Assembly (NCBI RefSeq): GCF_008710275.1
Contig: NZ_VYQE01000004.1
Coordinates: forward strand, 248,001 to 312,000
Direction: 5' to 3'
DNA from: Histidinibacterium aquaticum
GTDB taxonomy: Bacteria > Pseudomonadota > Alphaproteobacteria > Rhodobacterales > Rhodobacteraceae
DNA length: 64,000 bases
Position 1 is the first letter of the stretch. Every line of letters starts with the position of its first letter. The position numbers and the translations under genes were made by a program. Shown here piece after piece: positions 59,677 to 64,000 of this stretch. The notes below the pieces were generated by a model. The model saw only the letters and a list, made by a program, of their open reading frames with translations. It was not told the DNA's origin and searched no databases.

Positions 59677-59698
59677 GTTTCTGGGACCGAGAAGAGAC

Positions 59699-60289
59699 AT
59701 GTCCGACATGATCGCCAAGACGGCGATGGACCGCAGGATCGCCGAGATCGTCACCCCCGTCATCGAGGACATGGGGTACGAGCTGGTGCGCGTGCGTCTG
59801 ATGAGCGGCAAGACCTCGACATTGCAGATCATGGCGCAGAAGCCCGATGGAACGATCGAGGTGGACGACTGCGCCGAGATCTCGACCGCCGTGAGCGCGG
59901 TGCTGGACGTGGAGGACCCGATCCTCGACGCCTACACGCTGGAGGTCTCCAGCCCGGGGATCGACCGGCCGCTGACGCGGCTGAAGGATTTCGACCCCTG
60001 GGAAGGCTACGTCGCCAAGCTGGAGACGGACGAGCTGATCGACGGACGTCGACGCTTCAAGGGCGTGCTCGGGGGCACCGAGGGCTCCGAGGTACTGATC
60101 GAGATCGAGGAACACGGGGAGCCGGTGACCATCGGCCTCCAGTTCGACTGGCTGAGCGATGCGAAGCTGGTCCTGACGGACGAACTGATCCGCGACGTTC
60201 TCAAGGGCCGCAAGGATGCGGGCCAGATCGACGAGACGGAATACGACGAGGTGGAGACCGTGCTGGACGGTCCGGATGAGGAGAGCTGA
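59699..60289 (+). CDS. rimP: Ribosome maturation factor RimP
   Basis: 196 residues. Aids 30S maturation. Seen: [60 protein letters not shown]: the RimP core; then an SH3-like C-terminal domain. First gene of rimP-nusA-ylxR-infB; 2 nt to nusA. An ATG eight codons upstream lies within the terminator and is rejected. Confidence 0.95.
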   Translation: MSDMIAKTAMDRRIAEIVTPVIEDMGYELVRVRLMSGKTSTLQIMAQKPDGTIEVDDCAEISTAVSAVLDVEDPILDAYTLEVSSPGIDRPLTRLKDFDPWEGYVAKLETDELIDGRRRFKGVLGGTEGSEVLIEIEEHGEPVTIGLQFDWLSDAKLVLTDELIRDVLKGRKDAGQIDETEYDEVETVLDGPDEES

Positions 60290-60291
60290 GC

Positions 60292-61908
60292 ATGGCGATT
60301 ACGTCTGCCAACCAGTTGGAACTGCTGCAGACCGCTGAAGCGGTCGCGCGTGAGAAGCTGATCGACCCCGCGCTGGTCGTCGAGGCGATGGAAGAGAGCC
60401 TCGCCCGGGCCGCGAAGAGCCGCTACGGCTCCGAGATGGACATCCGCGTGTCGATCGACCGCAAGACCGGCCGCGCGACCTTCACCCGCGTCCGCACGGT
60501 GGTGGATCCCGAAGAGCTCGAGAACTACCAGGCCGAAATGACGCCGGATCAGGCGAAGCAGTATCTCGAGAATCCGCAGATCGGCGACACCTACGTCGAG
60601 GAGATCCCGCCGGTGGAGATGGGCCGCATCGCCGCCCAGTCCGCCAAGCAGGTGATCCTGCAGAAGGTCCGCGAGGCCGAGCGCGAGAAGCAGTACGAGG
60701 AGTTCAAGGACCGTATCGGCACGATCCTGAACGTCCAAGTGAAGCGCGAGGAATACGGCAACGTCATCGTCGACCTGAACGCCGGCGAGGGCGTGCTGCG
60801 CCGGAACGAGAAGATCGGCCGCGAGAGCTATCGCCCGAACGACCGGATCCGCGTCTACATCAAGGACGTGCGCCGCGAGCCGCGCGGGCCGCAGGTCTTC
60901 CTGTCGCGCACCGCGCCGGAGTTCATGGCCGAGCTCTTCAAGATGGAAGTGCCCGAGATCTACGAGGGCATCATCGAGATCAAGGCCGTGGCCCGCGACC
61001 CCGGCTCGCGCGCCAAGATCGCGGTCATCTCCTATGATTCGAGCATCGACCCCGTCGGCGCCTGCGTCGGTATGCGCGGCAGCCGCGTGCAGGCCGTCGT
61101 GAACGAGCTGCAGGGCGAGAAGATCGACATCATTCCGTGGAACGAGGACCTGCCGACCTTCCTCGTGAACGCGCTGCAGCCCGCCGAGGTCAGCAAGGTG
61201 GTTCTCGACGAGGACGCCGAGCGGATCGAGGTGGTCGTGCCCGAGGAGCAGCTGAGCCTCGCCATCGGCCGCCGCGGCCAGAACGTGCGCCTGGCTTCGC
61301 AGCTGACCGGTCTCGATATCGACATCATGACCGAGGAAGAGGAATCGGCGCGTCGCCAGAAGGAATTCGAAGCGCGGACCAAGCTCTTCATGGACACGCT
61401 GGACCTGGACGAGTTCTTCGCCCAGCTGCTGGTCTCCGAGGGCTTCACCAACCTCGAAGAGGTCGCCTACGTCGAGCAGGACGAGCTGCTCGTGATCGAC
61501 GGCGTGGACGAGGACACCGCGCAGGAGCTTCAGACCCGCGCCCGGGAATACCTCGACGCGCAGAACGCGAAGGCGCTCGAGCGCGCCCGCGAACTCGGTG
61601 TGGACGACAGCCTGATCAACTTCGAGGGCCTGTCGCCCGCGATGGTCCTGGCGCTCGCGCTCGACGACGTGAAGACGCTCGAGGACTTCGCCACCCTGGC
61701 CGACTGGGAAATCGCCGGCGGCTGGACCACCGTGGACGGCCAGCGCGTGAAGGACGATGGCATCCTCGAGAAGTTCGACGTCGGCCTCGAAGAGGCGCAG
61801 GACATGGTCATGACCGCCCGCGTCCTGCTGGGCTGGGTCGACCCGGACGATCTGATCGCCGAGACCGAAGAGGGCGAGGAAGCCACCGAAGAGGAGGCGG
61901 AGGCCTGA
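60292..61908 (+). CDS. nusA: Transcription termination/antitermination protein NusA
   Basis: 538 residues. Seen: N-terminal domain with [24 protein letters not shown]1 domain (about 130-200); KH1 with [29 protein letters not shown] and KH2 with [23 protein letters not shown]-terminal acidic repeats with [20 protein letters not shown] and an acidic tail. Couples transcription pausing, termination and antitermination. Confidence 0.97.
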   Translation: MAITSANQLELLQTAEAVAREKLIDPALVVEAMEESLARAAKSRYGSEMDIRVSIDRKTGRATFTRVRTVVDPEELENYQAEMTPDQAKQYLENPQIGDTYVEEIPPVEMGRIAAQSAKQVILQKVREAEREKQYEEFKDRIGTILNVQVKREEYGNVIVDLNAGEGVLRRNEKIGRESYRPNDRIRVYIKDVRREPRGPQVFLSRTAPEFMAELFKMEVPEIYEGIIEIKAVARDPGSRAKIAVISYDSSIDPVGACVGMRGSRVQAVVNELQGEKIDIIPWNEDLPTFLVNALQPAEVSKVVLDEDAERIEVVVPEEQLSLAIGRRGQNVRLASQLTGLDIDIMTEEEESARRQKEFEARTKLFMDTLDLDEFFAQLLVSEGFTNLEEVAYVEQDELLVIDGVDEDTAQELQTRAREYLDAQNAKALERARELGVDDSLINFEGLSPAMVLALALDDVKTLEDFATLADWEIAGGWTTVDGQRVKDDGILEKFDVGLEEAQDMVMTARVLLGWVDPDDLIAETEEGEEATEEEAEA

Positions 61909-61930
61909 TGGGCCTCCGGGGACCGGAGCG

Positions 61931-62560
61931 ATGTCGCGAGGCGGCAAAACCAAGGATCGGAGCGTCTCGGAACGGCGCTGCATCGTCACTGGCGAGGTTC
62001 AGCCTCGCCAGGGCTTGATCCGTTTCGTTTCGTCCCCAGATAACCTCGTTGTGCCCGATGTGCTGGAAAAGCTCCCCGGGCGCGGCATGTGGGTTACGGC
62101 CGACCGCGCCGTGCTGGACAGCGCAAAGGATGGGCAGTTCAGCCGGGCCGCAAAGGCCAAGGTCCACGTTCCCGATGATCTGGCCGACGAAGTGGAACGC
62201 CAGGTCACCCGCAGGGTCATCGATCTCATCTCTCTCGCGCGGAAGGCCGGTCTGGCCGTCGCGGGCTTCGAGAAGGTAAAGTCGTGGCTCGCTGACAAGC
62301 CGGTTCGCGTGCTGCTCCAGGCGAGCGACGGGTCGGTTCGCGGAAAGGCCAAGCTCTGGACCCCGACCGGCGCCCGCTACTTCGATTGTCTCACGCAATC
62401 GGAACTCGGGATGGCCTACGGACGGGAAAGTGTGATACATGGCGCGCTCGCTACTGGCGGACTCAGCGACCGTGTTGTAGAGGAAGCCGCAAGACTTAAG
62501 GGCTTGCGCGACAGTGGCGGCGGCCAGGGGGCCGCCCGGAAGGAACAGACATCTCTATGA
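61931..62560 (+). CDS. YlxR-family RNA-binding protein with L7Ae-like C-terminus
   Basis: 209 residues. Seen: N-terminal DUF448/YlxR motif [21 protein letters not shown] and [15 protein letters not shown]-terminal half like ribosomal L7Ae, with [25 protein letters not shown]. Such fusions sit between nusA and infB in alphaproteobacteria and probably bind RNA. Overlaps infB by 4 nt (ATGA). Confidence 0.9.
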   Translation: MSRGGKTKDRSVSERRCIVTGEVQPRQGLIRFVSSPDNLVVPDVLEKLPGRGMWVTADRAVLDSAKDGQFSRAAKAKVHVPDDLADEVERQVTRRVIDLISLARKAGLAVAGFEKVKSWLADKPVRVLLQASDGSVRGKAKLWTPTGARYFDCLTQSELGMAYGRESVIHGALATGGLSDRVVEEAARLKGLRDSGGGQGAARKEQTSL

Positions 62561-64000
62561 GTGATACCGACGGCAAGAAAACACTTGGTCTCCGTGGTTC
62601 CCGGTCGGGGAACGTGAAGCAGAGCTTCAGCCACGGGCGCACCAAGAACGTCGTGGTGGAAACCAAACGGAAGCGGGTGGTCTCGAAACCGGGCGCCGGA
62701 GCGGGCAAATCCGCTGCGCCGCAGGGTGGGGGCGATCCGTCCAAGCGGCCTGCCGGCATCTCCGAGGCCGAACTCGAGCGCCGGATGAAGGCGCTTGCCC
62801 TCGCCAAGGCGCGCGAGTCCGAGGACGCGGAGAAGCGCGCCGCCGAGGAGAAGGCCCGCGAGGAAGAGCGCCAGCGCCGCCGCGACGAGGCCGAGGCCAA
62901 GGAGCGCGAACAGCGCGAGGCCGAGGAGCGTGCGAAGGCGCGCGCCGAAGAGGAAGAGCGCAAGAAGCGCGAAGCCGAAGAGGCCAAGGCCCGCAAGGAC
63001 GCTGAGAAGAATGCGCCCGCCGCAGATCCGGCCGCCGCACAAGCGGCCGAGGCCGCTGGTGCCGCACGTCCGGCCAAGAAGGACCGTGAGCGCGACAACA
63101 AGGGCGGCGCCGACCGCGCGCCCAAGAAGGGTCGCGCCGACGACGGCGGCAACCGCCGCTCCGGGAAGCTGACTCTGAACCAGGCGCTCGCCGGTGGCGA
63201 AGGCGGCCGGCAGAAGTCGATGGCCGCTATGAAGCGCAAGCAGGAGCGCGCCCGCCAGAAGGCGATGGGCGGTCCTGTCGAGCGCGAGAAGGTCACCCGC
63301 GAGGTCCAGCTGCCCGAGGCCATCATGGTCTCCGAGCTGGCCAACCGGATGTCCGAGCGTGTGGCAGATGTCGTCAAGGCGCTGATGCAGAACGGCATCA
63401 TGGCGACCCAGACGCAGACGATCGACGCCGACACCGCCGAGCTCATCATCGAGGAATTCGGTCACAAGGTGCGCCGTGTGTCCGACGCCGACGTCGAGGA
63501 TGTCATCCACATCGAGGACGACAAGCCCGAAGAGCTGAAGGCTCGCCCGCCGGTCATCACCGTCATGGGCCACGTCGACCACGGCAAGACCTCGATCCTC
63601 GACGCGATCCGCAAGGCGCGCGTCGTGCAGGGCGAGGCCGGTGGCATCACGCAGCACATCGGTGCCTACCAGGTTGAGACCGACAGCGGTTCGACGCTGA
63701 CCTTCCTCGACACGCCGGGCCACGCGGCCTTCACCTCCATGCGGGCCCGTGGCGCGCAGGTGACGGACATCGTGGTGCTGGTCGTGGCCGCGGACGACGC
63801 GGTGATGCCGCAGACCATCGAGGCCATCAATCACGCGAAGGCCGCGAAGGTCCCGATGATCATCGCGATCAACAAGTGCGACAAGCCGGAAGCGAACCCG
63901 GACAAGGTCCGGACCGACCTTCTGCAGCACGAAGTCATCGTCGAGAAGCTCTCGGGCGACGTGCAGGACGTGGAAGTCTCCGCGACCACCGGCGCGGGCC
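62557..64000 (+). CDS. infB: Translation initiation factor IF-2, 5' part
   Basis: 481 codons before the window edge; the usual protein is about 830 residues. Seen: a highly charged Lys/Glu/Ala-rich N-terminal region (about 70-215) likely helical; IF2_N around 250-310 with [26 protein letters not shown] in parts; then the G domain: G1 GHVDHGKTS (338-346), G3 DTPGH, G4 NKCDK. Delivers initiator tRNA to the ribosome. No stop is reached. Confidence 0.96.
   Translation, partial: MSDTDGKKTLGLRGSRSGNVKQSFSHGRTKNVVVETKRKRVVSKPGAGAGKSAAPQGGGDPSKRPAGISEAELERRMKALALAKARESEDAEKRAAEEKAREEERQRRRDEAEAKEREQREAEERAKARAEEEERKKREAEEAKARKDAEKNAPAADPAAAQAAEAAGAARPAKKDRERDNKGGADRAPKKGRADDGGNRRSGKLTLNQALAGGEGGRQKSMAAMKRKQERARQKAMGGPVEREKVTREVQLPEAIMVSELANRMSERVADVVKALMQNGIMATQTQTIDADTAELIIEEFGHKVRRVSDADVEDVIHIEDDKPEELKARPPVITVMGHVDHGKTSILDAIRKARVVQGEAGGITQHIGAYQVETDSGSTLTFLDTPGHAAFTSMRARGAQVTDIVVLVVAADDAVMPQTIEAINHAKAAKVPMIIAINKCDKPEANPDKVRTDLLQHEVIVEKLSGDVQDVEVSATTGAG

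Overview
The window is high-GC chromosomal DNA from a phototrophic alphaproteobacterium of the Rhodobacteraceae. It carries much of a photosynthesis gene cluster. The reaction-centre gene pufM is followed by pufX rather than pufC, which points to the PufX-bearing Rhodobacter-type lineages. The oxygen-dependent cyclase acsF, its small partner bciE, and the puhE-hemA-cycA tail match the arrangement of aerobic or facultative phototrophs in this family. The genus cannot be fixed from the sequence alone.

Layout. Positions 1-2450 hold the end of the puf operon (pufM fragment, pufX) and dxs. Positions 2496-10657 hold minus-strand genes not related to photosynthesis: a PutP-type symporter, a three-gene amino-acid module (racemase-like, M24 hydrolase, diaminopropionate ammonia-lyase-like) and a sugar-type ABC importer. 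Positions 10902-14803 are the minus-strand operon bchG-orf428-bchP-idi. A cation-diffusion-facilitator gene follows, then ppsR and ppaA, the repressor and its B12-binding antirepressor. From 18360 to 34437 runs a long plus-strand superoperon: bchFNBHLM-lhaA-puhABC-bciE-acsF-puhE-hemA-cycA. Positions 34664-59562 are mostly housekeeping and envelope genes. These include msrA, argG, Hsp33, CCA transferase, two tandem ABC exporters, L,D-transpeptidases, hemH, ubiG and a prolyl aminopeptidase. The window ends in the rimP-nusA-ylxR-infB operon, with infB running off the right edge.

How it works together. dxs and idi supply isoprenoid units. hemA starts tetrapyrrole synthesis. BchH, BchM, AcsF/BciE, BchNBL, BchF, BchG and BchP carry out chelation, methylation, ring E closure, ring D reduction, hydration, esterification and phytyl reduction. 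The puf and puh products, with LhaA and PuhBCE, build the core complex; cytochrome c2 re-reduces it. Exact TGT-N12-ACA PpsR operators lie before bchG and between ppaA and bchF, so PpsR/PpaA probably controls both operons.

The most unusual signal is a three-copy extragenic element of about 60 bp. Each copy starts 1-4 nt after the stop codon of an unrelated gene (idi, msrA, marR-like). Each has a GTCCAA-N2-TTGGAC inverted repeat whose centre is exactly 45 bp from the centre of a GTTAAC site. I do not recognise it as a named family.
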